Source: an uncultured Pseudomonadota bacterium
Lineage (GTDB): Bacteria; Pseudomonadota; Gammaproteobacteria; Steroidobacterales; Steroidobacteraceae
Direction of reading: 5' to 3'
Assembly: GCA_903927005.1 (NCBI GenBank)
Contig: CAIYLH010000005.1
Coordinates: 86,027 to 150,026 of the forward strand
Length of the DNA: 64,000 bases
Part shown: positions 1-7,585 of the stretch, piece by piece
Numbering within the stretch: position 1 is the stretch's first letter
Layout of the letters: each line of letters begins with the position of its first letter
Program-made: the position numbers and the translations under genes
Notes under the pieces: model-generated
The model's database searches: none
Seen by the model: only the letters and a program-made list of their open reading frames with translations
What the model was told of the DNA's origin: nothing

Positions 1-216
1 ATCCTTGTCCGCGCCTTCGTCGCGCGCCGAGGCCGGCTCAAGCTTCTTCTGCTTGGCAGGCGTCGGGTCGACGGGTTGGTGCGTCTTGTAGCGCCAGACG
101 CCCGCGGCGATGGCGAGTCCGATGGCGAGCCCCAGTACGAGCCCGGTCCAGCCTGAAAATCCCGCGCTTGCGGTGCCCCGCGAGCGACGGGTAGCTCCGC
201 GGCGGTAATCCTTCAT
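1..216 (-). CDS. SPOR-domain-type membrane protein, N-terminal part (runs off left edge)
   Basis: Begins with ATG at 216, two bases after the argS stop, and stays open to the window edge (72 codons seen). The visible part is a short basic cytoplasmic N-terminus (KDYRRGATRRSRG), one membrane segment (about residues 22-42, rich in Gly, Leu, Ala and Ile) and the start of a Lys/Pro/Glu-rich linker. An N-terminal anchor and charged linker located directly downstream of argS is the usual arrangement of FtsN-like SPOR proteins, which bind denuded peptidoglycan at the division septum in the periplasm. The SPOR domain itself would lie beyond the edge, so the family call rests on context and N-terminal architecture. 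Probably co-transcribed with argS. Confidence 0.6.
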   Translation of the reverse strand, partial: MKDYRRGATRRSRGTASAGFSGWTGLVLGLAIGLAIAAGVWRYKTHQPVDPTPAKQKKLEPASARDEGADKD

Positions 217-218
217 TT

Positions 219-1997
219 TCACATCGTATCCGGGGCGGACACACCGAGGATTGCCAGCCCGTTGCGGATGATCTGGCGGGTCGCCTGGAACAGGGACAGG
301 CGAGCGTCGCGTGTCGCCTCGTCGTCCACGATCACGCGGTGAGCTGCGTTTTCGTTGCCGGCTGCATAGGCGCCGTGCAGCTCGTTCGCCAGCTCGCGCA
401 GGAAGTTGACCAGCGTGTGTGGGGCACGAGTCGCGGCGGCGAGCGCCAGCACTTCCGGATAGCGGGTCAGCGCGACCATCAGTTTGCGTTCGTGTGCCTC
501 GGTTAGCCGGTCGAGGTTGGCGCGGCCGCGGGCCGCGTCGTATTCGAGGCCGCGCTCCGCCAGCTGGCGGAGCACGCTTGCGACGCGCGCATGCGCGTAC
601 TGGATGTAGAACACCGGGTTTTCGGCGGTGCGGCTCTTGGCCAATTCCAGATCGAAGTCCAGTTGCTGGTCGTGCGAGCGCATGACGAAGTAGAAGCGGC
701 ATGCGTCGTTGCCGACCTCATGTCGCAGCTGGCGCAGCGTGACGAAGTTGCCTTCGCGCTTGCCCATCGCGATTTTCTCTCCGCCGCGGTACAGATTCAC
801 CAGCTGCAGCAGCGGCACTTCGAGAGAATCGGGCGGTTCGCCCATCGCCGCGAGACCACCGCGCACGCGTGCGACGTATCCGTGGTGATCGGCACCTAGC
901 ACGTCGATCAGTCGATCGAAGCCACGCAGGCGCTTGTCGAGGTGGTAGGCGATGTCGGAGGCGAAGTACGTGCGCATGCCGTTCTCGCGCTCGACGACCC
1001 GATCCTCGTCGTCGCCAAACTCGGTGGCCCGGAACCACAGAGCTCCGTCCTTGCGATAGGTGTGGCCACTCTGCTCAAGGCGTTTGAGAGACTCGTCGAT
1101 AGCTCCGCTGGTGGTCAGCGAGCGCTCCGAGAACCAACGGTCGAACGTGACGCCCATCTCCGCGAGATCGCTGCGGATGTCCGCGGTCATGCCACTGAGG
1201 GAATGGTCGACGACCTTGCGGAAGCCTTCCTCGCCGAGCAGGGCGCGCGCACGCGCGATGATCGCGTCGGTGTACTGCTCCTTGTCGCCACCTTCCGGCT
1301 CGTCCAACGGCAGGCCGTCACGAACGGCAGCAGCGCTTTGGCGCAGCTTGTGGCTGAACTCGGCCTCGAGCGAGGCTGCGATCGCCAGCAGGTACTCGCC
1401 CTTGTAGCCGTTGCTCGGGAATGGCGCGTCCTCGCCGAGGCGCTCGAGGTAACGCAGCCAGACGCAGACGGCAAGGATATCGACCTGCCGGCCGGAGTCA
1501 TTGATGTAGAACTCGCGGTGTACCGAGTGGCCGGCGGCGATCAGGAGGTTCGCCAGCGCCGCTCCGTAGGCGGCGTGGCGGCCGTGACCGACGTGCAGGG
1601 GGCCGGTCGGGTTCGAGGAGACGAACTCCAGCAGGATTTTTTCGCCACTTGCCGGCGGCTGGATGCCATAGCTGGCGCCCTGGTCGATGATTGCGCCGAG
1701 TTCGGCGTGATAGGCCGCCGCGGTCAGGTGGAAGTTGATGAAGCCGGGGCCTGCAAGCTCGACGCGGGCTACAGACGGATCCGCTGGCAGTGCGCTGATG
1801 ATTGCTTCGGCCAGTGCGCGCGGGTTCTGCTTTGCGGCCTTCGCATGGCGCATCGCCACGTTGCTCGCGTAGTCGCCGTGGCTGGCGTCGCGGGTGCGCT
1901 CTACCTCGGGGCGCGCAGCGCGCGCCTCGGCGCTAAGCAGGTCTGGGGGAAGCGCCGCCAGAGCGGTGCTGATCAGTTTTTCAATCGTCGATTTCAA
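219..1997 (-). CDS. argS: Arginine--tRNA ligase
   Basis: 592-residue class I aminoacyl-tRNA synthetase, normal length. It charges tRNA-Arg with arginine using ATP in the cytoplasm. The N-terminal ArgRS-specific domain (about 1-100) precedes the HIGH signature, seen as HVGHGR at residues 135-140 after SSNPTGPL. The second signature loop reads MGKREGNFVTLRQL, a variant of KMSK. The C-terminal DALR anticodon-binding domain ends the protein. ATG at 1997 matches the usual short N-terminus. The SPOR-type gene follows after a 2-base gap. Essential housekeeping gene; identification is secure. Confidence 0.97.
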   Translation of the reverse strand: MKSTIEKLISTALAALPPDLLSAEARAARPEVERTRDASHGDYASNVAMRHAKAAKQNPRALAEAIISALPADPSVARVELAGPGFINFHLTAAAYHAELGAIIDQGASYGIQPPASGEKILLEFVSSNPTGPLHVGHGRHAAYGAALANLLIAAGHSVHREFYINDSGRQVDILAVCVWLRYLERLGEDAPFPSNGYKGEYLLAIAASLEAEFSHKLRQSAAAVRDGLPLDEPEGGDKEQYTDAIIARARALLGEEGFRKVVDHSLSGMTADIRSDLAEMGVTFDRWFSERSLTTSGAIDESLKRLEQSGHTYRKDGALWFRATEFGDDEDRVVERENGMRTYFASDIAYHLDKRLRGFDRLIDVLGADHHGYVARVRGGLAAMGEPPDSLEVPLLQLVNLYRGGEKIAMGKREGNFVTLRQLRHEVGNDACRFYFVMRSHDQQLDFDLELAKSRTAENPVFYIQYAHARVASVLRQLAERGLEYDAARGRANLDRLTEAHERKLMVALTRYPEVLALAAATRAPHTLVNFLRELANELHGAYAAGNENAAHRVIVDDEATRDARLSLFQATRQIIRNGLAILGVSAPDTM

Positions 1998-2087
1998 GGT
2001 TGAATCCGCTACAACGTGCTGGCTCGGGGGGGGGAGGAAAGTCTACCGGATTCGCCCGACAGCGGGATCCCGCAAAACCCTACCTTG

Positions 2088-4313
2088 TCAGCCAACCTCG
2101 AGGGGGTCGACATCGATCGACCAGCGTACTCGGCGGGCGGATTGCAGCGCGCTGATCGCATCGAGCCACGGGGCCAGGAATTGTTGCAGCGCGCCGCGCG
2201 AGGTTGATTCCAACAACAACTGAGCGCGGTAGCGGCCGGCGCGGCGCTCCATCGCCGCTGCCGCCGGGCCCAGCAGTCGCACGCTGCCGCTGGCCGGGCC
2301 CTCGGCGAGCTTTCGCGCCGCCTCTAGGAACTCCAGCGCGTGCTCGCGGACGGGGGCGTCGGCGCGCAGCAACGCCAGTCGGCTGAAGGGCGGCCAGCGG
2401 GCCTCGGCACGTTCCGCCAGCGCGGCGCGGGCGTAGCCGTCATAGCCTTCGGTCATCAGACGGGTCAGCAGGGGATGTTCCGGGCAGGCGGTTTGCACCA
2501 GCACCTCGCCGGGGCGGGTGGCGCGCCCGGCGCGGCCGGCGACCTGCACGATGCTCTGGGCGAGCCGCTCGCTGGCGCGGAAGTCGCTACCGAACAGCCC
2601 CTGGTCGGCGTTCAGCACCACGACCAGCGTCACGTCCGGGAAATCATGCCCCTTGGTCAGCATCTGCGTGCCGACCAGGATCCGCGCCTCGCCGGAGTGC
2701 ACCCGCTCCAGCGCTGCCTCGATCTCGCCGCGGCTCTGGATCGTGTCGCGGTCGATGCGCACTACCGGTACGCCCGGAAAGAATTCGTCGAGTGCGTCCT
2801 CGACGCGCTCCGTGCCCTGACCGACCGGCCGCACCTCGGCGCCGCAGGTCGGACACGCAAATGGCACTGGCGCCTGCGCCCCGCAGTGATGGCAGATCAG
2901 GCGGTGGCGCTTCAGGTGCACCGTCATGCGCGCGTCGCACTCGCCGCACGGAGCCGCCCAACTGCAGGCCGGGCAGAATAGCGTCGGTGCGTAGCCGCGC
3001 CGATTGAGGTAGAGCAGTACCTGACCGCCGGCCGCCAGATGCCGCTGCATCGCCAGCATGCTCGGTGTGGCGATTCCATGCCGCTCCTCGTGGATGCGCA
3101 GATCCACCATCGCGGTGCGCGGAGCGCCGGCGGCGCCGGCGCGCTCGGGCAGGCGCAAGCGCACATAGCGCCCGCTTTCAGCCTGCTGCAGCGTTTCCAG
3201 CGAGGGTGTCGCCGAGCCCAGCACTACCGGGATGCCGTGCCGCTGCGCACGTAGCACGGCGAGATCGCGGGCCGAGTAGCGGAAGCCTTCCTGCTGTTTG
3301 TAGGAAGCGTCGTGTTCCTCGTCAACAATTACGATGCCTGGCCTCGCCAGTGGCACGAACACCGCCGAGCGTGTGCCGATGACGATCGGCGCCGCGCCAC
3401 TGCGTGCTGCGCGCCACATCTGCAGCCGTTCGCCGTCCGTGAGCCCTGAATGCAGCACGGCAAGGGGCACCGAATAGCGGCTTGAGAAGCGCTGCACGGC
3501 CTGCGGCGTAAGCGCGATTTCAGGCACCAGCACCAGCGCCTGCTCGCCGCGCGCGAGTACAGCCTCGATGCTGCGCAGGTAGACCTCGGTCTTGCCGCTG
3601 CCGGTGACGCCATGCAGCAGGAACGGCGCAAAGGTGCCGAGCGTTGCGCCGATCGCGGTGAGCGCTTCGGCCTGCGCGGCCGTAAGTTTGGGTCCTTGCG
3701 CCACCGTCGCGGCGGGAGGTGCGAGGGCGGGTGGCTCGTACTCGAACGACTCGATCCAGCCGCGCGTTGCGAAGCCCTTCAGCGCTTCTCGTGTGCCGCT
3801 GCCCAGAACCTCGAGTTCGGTGTCGCCGATCGAGGCCGCGGCGTTGAGTGCGGCGGCCAGCGCCTTCTGGCGCGGCCCGAGGCGGGGACGCCCGGCGAGT
3901 GCCTCGGTTCCCGCCGTGCGCCACTGCCAGCGCGTCTCGCGGACGTTCAACGGTCGCCCGGCGCGCAGCGCCGAGGGCAAGGCGGTGGCAAGCGCCTCGC
4001 CGACCGGGTGGTGGTAATAATCGGCGGCCCAGCGCACCAACTCAAAAGTCATGGCGTCCAGCGGCGGCTCGGTGTCGAGCACGGTAGCGGCGGCCTTCAG
4101 GCGTGCGCTCGGCAGGTTCGAACCCTGGCCGATCTCGACGATCAGGCCGATCCGTGTCTGGCGGCCGAACGGAACCTCGACTCGCAGTCCGGTGCGGCAG
4201 CTCTCCAGCGCGACCCCAACCGGCGGCAGGTAGTCGAACAGGCGCCGCAGCGGCGCATCCAGCGCGACGCGGAGCACCGGCCCGTCGTGGTTCGGAGGTT
4301 GTCTTTTATGCAA
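2088..4313 (-). CDS. priA: Primosomal replication protein N' (PriA helicase)
   Basis: 741-residue superfamily 2 3'-5' DNA helicase that recognises stalled forks and reloads the replicative helicase. The N-terminal DNA-binding domain (about 10-110) is followed by Walker A GVTGSGKT (235-242), the DEEH box (331-334) and the helicase C domain. All eight zinc-binding cysteines are present (447, 450, 456, 459, 474, 477, 487, 490) inside the helicase. Length is normal. It is divergent from the sigma-factor operon across a 155-base AT-richer gap (4314-4468), which probably holds promoters for both; no consensus was convincing enough to annotate. Confidence 0.96.
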   Translation of the reverse strand: MHKRQPPNHDGPVLRVALDAPLRRLFDYLPPVGVALESCRTGLRVEVPFGRQTRIGLIVEIGQGSNLPSARLKAAATVLDTEPPLDAMTFELVRWAADYYHHPVGEALATALPSALRAGRPLNVRETRWQWRTAGTEALAGRPRLGPRQKALAAALNAAASIGDTELEVLGSGTREALKGFATRGWIESFEYEPPALAPPAATVAQGPKLTAAQAEALTAIGATLGTFAPFLLHGVTGSGKTEVYLRSIEAVLARGEQALVLVPEIALTPQAVQRFSSRYSVPLAVLHSGLTDGERLQMWRAARSGAAPIVIGTRSAVFVPLARPGIVIVDEEHDASYKQQEGFRYSARDLAVLRAQRHGIPVVLGSATPSLETLQQAESGRYVRLRLPERAGAAGAPRTAMVDLRIHEERHGIATPSMLAMQRHLAAGGQVLLYLNRRGYAPTLFCPACSWAAPCGECDARMTVHLKRHRLICHHCGAQAPVPFACPTCGAEVRPVGQGTERVEDALDEFFPGVPVVRIDRDTIQSRGEIEAALERVHSGEARILVGTQMLTKGHDFPDVTLVVVLNADQGLFGSDFRASERLAQSIVQVAGRAGRATRPGEVLVQTACPEHPLLTRLMTEGYDGYARAALAERAEARWPPFSRLALLRADAPVREHALEFLEAARKLAEGPASGSVRLLGPAAAAMERRAGRYRAQLLLESTSRGALQQFLAPWLDAISALQSARRVRWSIDVDPLEVG

Positions 4314-4468
4314 TTTAAATCAAGGTGTTACGGGTTATCATCGGGGCGGAAAGCGCCCGTTCCGGGGTGGCAGTCAACGCGCCCAGTCAGCGCACGTTAT
4401 ACCGGCGAGGGCGCGATGCGGCCAGCGCTCGCATTCAGCCGCTTCGATGAACCGAACTTCATCTGCCT

Positions 4469-5104
4469 GTGGACGCACCGATGACCTGCTCTGCTACCCT
4501 CCGGCGCGATGCCTGCTACGGCCGCTGCGCCGTTCGCCAGTCGGTCACCGGGGAGAGAATTCTGGACGCGGCCCACGAGCTTGAGCGCTTTTTGAAGGAG
4601 GTGGATCGGCGCGCGTTCCGGATCGCCGAGATCGCGCTGCGCAACTCCGACGATGCACTCGACGTCGTGCAGGAGTCGATGATCCAGCTGGCCCGCAACT
4701 ATGGCAATCGGCCGGCTGAGCAGTGGAAGCCGCTGTTCTACCGGATCCTGCAGAATCGCATCCACGACTGGCGCCGCCGTCGGCGAACCCGCTCGCGGGT
4801 GATTGCTTGGTGGACGGGCGGAGTCGCGCAGCAAGACGACCCGCAGGATCCGATCGATGCGGCTGTCACAACCGATGTGGGGCCTGACGTCAAGCTTGAG
4901 CAGGGTCAGGCGATGGCGGCTCTCGAGGGGGCGCTGGCGGCATTGCCCGCGCGCCAGCAGCAGGTGTTTCTGTTGCGCGCGCTTGAGGGTATGGACGTCG
5001 CTGAGGCGGCGGCGGCGATGGGCTGCTCGCAGGGCAGTGTGAAAACGCATTATTTTCGCGCGCTACAGGCGTTGCGCGCGACGCTGGGAGAGCATTGGAC
5101 ATGA
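4469..5104 (+). CDS. RNA polymerase sigma factor, ECF-like (sigma-70 family)
   Basis: Region 2 includes a DDALDVVQESMIQLARNY helix and the WKPLFYRILQNRIHDWRRRRR segment. Region 4 carries LPARQQQVFLLRALEGMDVAEAA and the recognition helix MGCSQGSVKTHYFRAL. It directs core polymerase to a small regulon. The longest ATG reading starts at 4469 (211 aa), with another ATG at 4481, but the first 31 residues look non-homologous. A strong Shine-Dalgarno (GGGGAGAG, 4550-4556) lies just before an in-frame CTG at 4562, giving 180 aa, the normal family length. The stop overlaps the next ATG by four bases (ATGA), so translation is coupled to the DUF3619 gene, the likely membrane partner. Confidence 0.85.
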   Translation: MDAPMTCSATLRRDACYGRCAVRQSVTGERILDAAHELERFLKEVDRRAFRIAEIALRNSDDALDVVQESMIQLARNYGNRPAEQWKPLFYRILQNRIHDWRRRRRTRSRVIAWWTGGVAQQDDPQDPIDAAVTTDVGPDVKLEQGQAMAALEGALAALPARQQQVFLLRALEGMDVAEAAAAMGCSQGSVKTHYFRALQALRATLGEHWT

Positions 5105-5481
5105 CACCGGAACGTGATCCGTTCGAAGCGCGCTGCCACGAGGCCCTCGCCGCTCGCATCGAGAGCGTCGACGGGCGCGCCAGTTCTCGCCTCAGTCGCG
5201 CGCGCCAGGCGGCTGTTGCCGAACTTGTGGCGAGCCGCGACAGCCGCCAGTTTCGTGTGCCCGGGCTCTGGTTGCCGGGTAGCGTGCTGGCCGGCGCCGC
5301 GGCCCTCGCGCTTGCGGTCTGGATCGCGCACCCGGGCAACGTACCGCAGCCGACGCTTGCTGAGGCCACGCCACTTGAGGACGCAGAAATGCTTTCGTCC
5401 AGCGAGGAGCCTGATTTGTACCAGGATGATGCTGATTTCTACGACTGGGCTGGCGGCAACACCGCCGGAGGCGCGGGGTAG
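5101..5481 (+). CDS. DUF3619-like membrane protein, possible anti-sigma factor
   Basis: 126 residues from ATG 5101, which overlaps the sigma-factor stop by four bases. A cytoplasmic N-terminal half (about 1-55) with Arg/Ala-rich helices precedes one membrane segment (about 61-80, VLAGAAALALAVWIA). A short acidic C-terminal tail rich in Glu and Asp follows. This one-pass topology next to an ECF sigma factor fits the DUF3619 family, commonly found in this operon. An anti-sigma role is inferred from topology and coupling, and no ZAS zinc motif is visible. A TTG at 5095 is the only alternative start. Confidence 0.75.
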   Translation: MTPERDPFEARCHEALAARIESVDGRASSRLSRARQAAVAELVASRDSRQFRVPGLWLPGSVLAGAAALALAVWIAHPGNVPQPTLAEATPLEDAEMLSSSEEPDLYQDDADFYDWAGGNTAGGAG

Positions 5482-5484
5482 CAG

Positions 5485-5715
5485 ATGCGCGTGGCGAACG
5501 GTCGACTGCTGCTGGCGAGTTGGTGCGTGCTGCACGTGGGCGCTGCGCTGGCGGCTGACGCGAAGCCGACCACACCTGATACCGAGTTCCTCGAGTTTCT
5601 GGGTAGTGGCGACGATTCGGAGCTCGAGTTGCAGAAGTACCTAGTGGAGCGTGAGTCGACGACCAAGGCCGAGGCGGTGAAGCCGGCGGCCAAAGGCGGG
5701 AGCGAAAAGCCATGA
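5485..5715 (+). CDS. Small exported protein of the sigma-factor operon
   Basis: 76 residues with a clear signal peptide (hydrophobic core about 8-22, cleavage likely after GAALA). The mature part is short and acidic, contains a DTEFLEFLGS stretch and ends Lys-rich. The start lies 3 bases after the DUF3619 stop, and its stop overlaps the next ATG by four bases, so it sits inside a tightly coupled four-gene operon. I do not recognise a named family. Its fixed place between DUF3619 and DUF3106 genes suggests a periplasmic accessory of the same envelope function. Confidence 0.7.
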   Translation: MRVANGRLLLASWCVLHVGAALAADAKPTTPDTEFLEFLGSGDDSELELQKYLVERESTTKAEAVKPAAKGGSEKP

Positions 5716-6221
5716 ATTTTAGGTCATCGAGCCGCTGCATACGGCTTACCGCGGCACTGCTGCTGTGCGCGCTCAGCCTCGCGGTGGTCACGCCGCAGGC
5801 GCGTGCGGACGAGCCTGCGGGCATTGCCTGGTCGGCACTTGCACCCTCGCAGCAGCAACTCCTCAAGTCGTTCGAGGAGCGTTGGAGCCAGCTGCCGCCG
5901 GGGCGTCAGGCGACCCTGGCCCGCGGCAGCGAGCGCTGGGTTGCGATGTCGGTCGAGCAGCGCGACCAGGCCAAGCAGCGTTTTGACCACTGGCGCACCT
6001 TGCCGCCGGCTCAGCGCGAGCAGATGCGCGAGCGCTGGCGTCAGTTCCGGACGCTGCCGCCGGACGAGCAGCAGCGAATCCACGACCGCTTCGAGAGCTT
6101 CAGTCGGCTGCCGCCGGAGCGCCGCGAAGCCTTGCGAGACCGTTGGCGGCAGATGACTCCTCAGGAACGCGCGCTGGTGCGCGAGCGCGTCCACGAGCGC
6201 ACTCCGCGCCGCATCCGCTGA
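5712..6221 (+). CDS. DUF3106 family periplasmic protein
   Basis: 169 residues with a signal peptide (core about 12-28, cleavage near ARADE). The mature protein is a run of imperfect helical repeats of about 18-20 residues built on the pattern LPP..R..+..RW..F, seen at FEERWSQLPPGRQ, FDHWRTLPPAQRE, WRQFRTLPPDEQQ and FESFSRLPPERRE. This Arg/Trp/Leu-Pro-Pro pattern is the DUF3106 signature. Its start overlaps the preceding stop (ATGA). Function is not established. Its repeats and periplasmic location next to a sigma factor and putative anti-sigma suggest an envelope-stress sensor or binding partner (inference). Confidence 0.8.
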   Translation: MNFRSSSRCIRLTAALLLCALSLAVVTPQARADEPAGIAWSALAPSQQQLLKSFEERWSQLPPGRQATLARGSERWVAMSVEQRDQAKQRFDHWRTLPPAQREQMRERWRQFRTLPPDEQQRIHDRFESFSRLPPERREALRDRWRQMTPQERALVRERVHERTPRRIR

Positions 6222-6307
6222 CCTACCCGGCCGCGCGCCCAAGCAGCGATTGCGGCTACACTAATAGCCTTCACGCTGCCGGGCGGACGTCGTCCGGCGC
6301 CTCGCGC

Positions 6308-6922
6308 ATGGAGCCCCCGATGACTGCATCTGCCCGTCTTTCGTGCCGCCCGCAGCACTTGCTGGCCGCCGTTGTTCTCGCTGTGCTCGCGCTGGCCGGC
6401 AGCGCTGCCCGCGCCCAGGAAGAAAAACTCGAGCCGATGGACAAGGTATCGGAGGCATTCGTCTCGCTGTTCAGTGCGACCTGCGTCAAGTACTACCAGT
6501 CACCGGCGAAGCTCGTTGACGACCTCACCGCGAAGGAGCTGCCATTGCTGGATGCGCAGCACAGTGGTCCGTACCTGCATGATGGGGCCGGCAAGGCCTG
6601 GTTGGCCTCTGACGGTCACGGCGAATTCGTTGTGGCGTTAACAGATACAGGTGTTTGCTCGGTGTTCGCCCGGCACGCCAAGGAGCTCGATGTGCGGCTG
6701 ATGTTCATCACGCTGGTAACTGGCATCAAGGTGCCGGATGCCCCGATGGTGCGCGTTGCCGACAAGCGTAACGATACGCCGCAGGGCTCCACCCATTACG
6801 TCGCCTACGCGCAGCAGCGGCAGACCCCCGGCCCGTTCGCCCGCTTTGGCCTGACGACAACTTCGTCGGAAAAAGCTGCCTTTCAGGCTCTGGCGACGCT
6901 TAGCACTGCGCTCAAGCAGTAG
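6308..6922 (+). CDS. Exported hypothetical protein
   Basis: 204 residues from ATG 6308 (MEPPM; a second ATG at 6320 is equally possible). A signal peptide with a core around residues 20-35 ends at ARAQ. The mature domain has an FVSLFSATCVKYY helix, a WLASDGHGEFVVAL strand pair and VCSVFARHA; its two cysteines could form a disulfide. The layout resembles the NMCC_0638 group of small periplasmic or lipoproteins, but that link is from memory and weak. No lipobox is present. The 86-base gap before it may hold its own promoter. Confidence 0.6.
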   Translation: MEPPMTASARLSCRPQHLLAAVVLAVLALAGSAARAQEEKLEPMDKVSEAFVSLFSATCVKYYQSPAKLVDDLTAKELPLLDAQHSGPYLHDGAGKAWLASDGHGEFVVALTDTGVCSVFARHAKELDVRLMFITLVTGIKVPDAPMVRVADKRNDTPQGSTHYVAYAQQRQTPGPFARFGLTTTSSEKAAFQALATLSTALKQ

Positions 6923-6940
6923 TTTGCGCCGCACCCCCTC

Positions 6941-7213
6941 GTGAGGCACGTCGACTGGCTGCCGTATGCGCTGATATTCGCCGTTGGCATAGCGTCGCTG
7001 CTGCTCGCGTTTCGGGGCGTTTCGCGTCAATGGGCAGGTCGTTGGCAGGCGCTGCGTCGCCAGCCGCGCTGGCTGCAACTGGCGGCCTTGGCGGGGCTTG
7101 TCTGGCTTGCACTGCGCTTCGCACGTGCCGGCTGGCGGCCGTTGGTCACGTTCCTGGTCGTGCTTGGCGTATTCGCGCTCTGGGGTGAGATCGCAGTGCG
7201 CGCACGCCGCTAA
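6941..7213 (+). CDS. Small three-helix membrane protein
   Basis: 90 residues from a GTG at 6941, 18 bases after the preceding stop; no strong Shine-Dalgarno is visible. Three hydrophobic segments (about 7-24, 43-58 and 66-84) are separated by Arg/Trp-rich loops, so the protein is nearly all membrane-embedded with positive loops. I do not recognise a family. Codon usage and frame match the neighbours, which supports a real gene, but the start is uncertain. Confidence 0.5.
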   Translation: MRHVDWLPYALIFAVGIASLLLAFRGVSRQWAGRWQALRRQPRWLQLAALAGLVWLALRFARAGWRPLVTFLVVLGVFALWGEIAVRARR

Positions 7214-7233
7214 AAAGCCACGCTCGATCCGAC

Positions 7234-7261
7234 TTGACGATCGGCGGCGCGGGTCCATACT
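7234..7261 (+). promoter_or_regulatory. Predicted sigma-70 promoter
   Basis: TTGACG (7234-7239) and CATACT (7256-7261) are separated by 16 bases, close to the -35/-10 consensus. They lie about 36 bases upstream of the ATG at 7297. This supports starting the following gene at 7297 rather than reading through the promoter from an earlier codon. Confidence 0.5.
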
Positions 7262-7296
7262 GCGTTCGTCGCCGCCACATCCACCCGAGGCCAGCC

Positions 7297-7533
7297 ATGA
7301 GGGATGAGATGGAGTTCTCCAACGAACAACGGGGCATCGCTACCGCGTCCTCATCTGCCACGACCATAGTGCTCGATGATGACGTGCGCGGCTGGTTCGG
7401 CGAGCGCATCGACCCGGCGGCCCTCGGCGCGCTGGTGAACGCGACGCTGCGCGAACACATCAAGCATTCAGCCGAGCCGCTCGAGCGGACGCTGCGGCGC
7501 GTAGTTCGCGAGGAACTGCGCAAGGCGGGCTAG
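7297..7533 (+). CDS. Possible ribbon-helix-helix (CopG/BrnA-like) protein
   Basis: 78 residues from ATG 7297. The open frame extends upstream to 7234 but crosses the likely promoter. After a polar N-terminus there is a beta-strand-like TTIVLDDDVRGWF and two helices ending LREHI. This resembles BrnA-type antitoxins, where a VxLDxDVxxWF strand precedes the helices. The tail (about 58-78) is a basic amphipathic helix. No toxin gene adjoins it, so the antitoxin idea is weak. It could be a DNA-binding autoregulator or an unrelated small protein. The MFS gene follows 52 bases downstream. Confidence 0.45.
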   Translation: MRDEMEFSNEQRGIATASSSATTIVLDDDVRGWFGERIDPAALGALVNATLREHIKHSAEPLERTLRRVVREELRKAG

Positions 7534-7585
7534 TCCCGGCGTCTTGATGCTCGCAGTGGCGCCCGTCAGGCGCCACAATCCTGGT

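Noticed and set aside
942..2003. 353-codon plus-strand frame across argS
   Set aside because: Shadow of argS, whose HIGH motif and length are normal.
5712..6221. DUF3106 repeats as a DNA-level tandem repeat
   Set aside because: The repetition is at the protein level with divergent codons; no exact nucleotide repeat is present.
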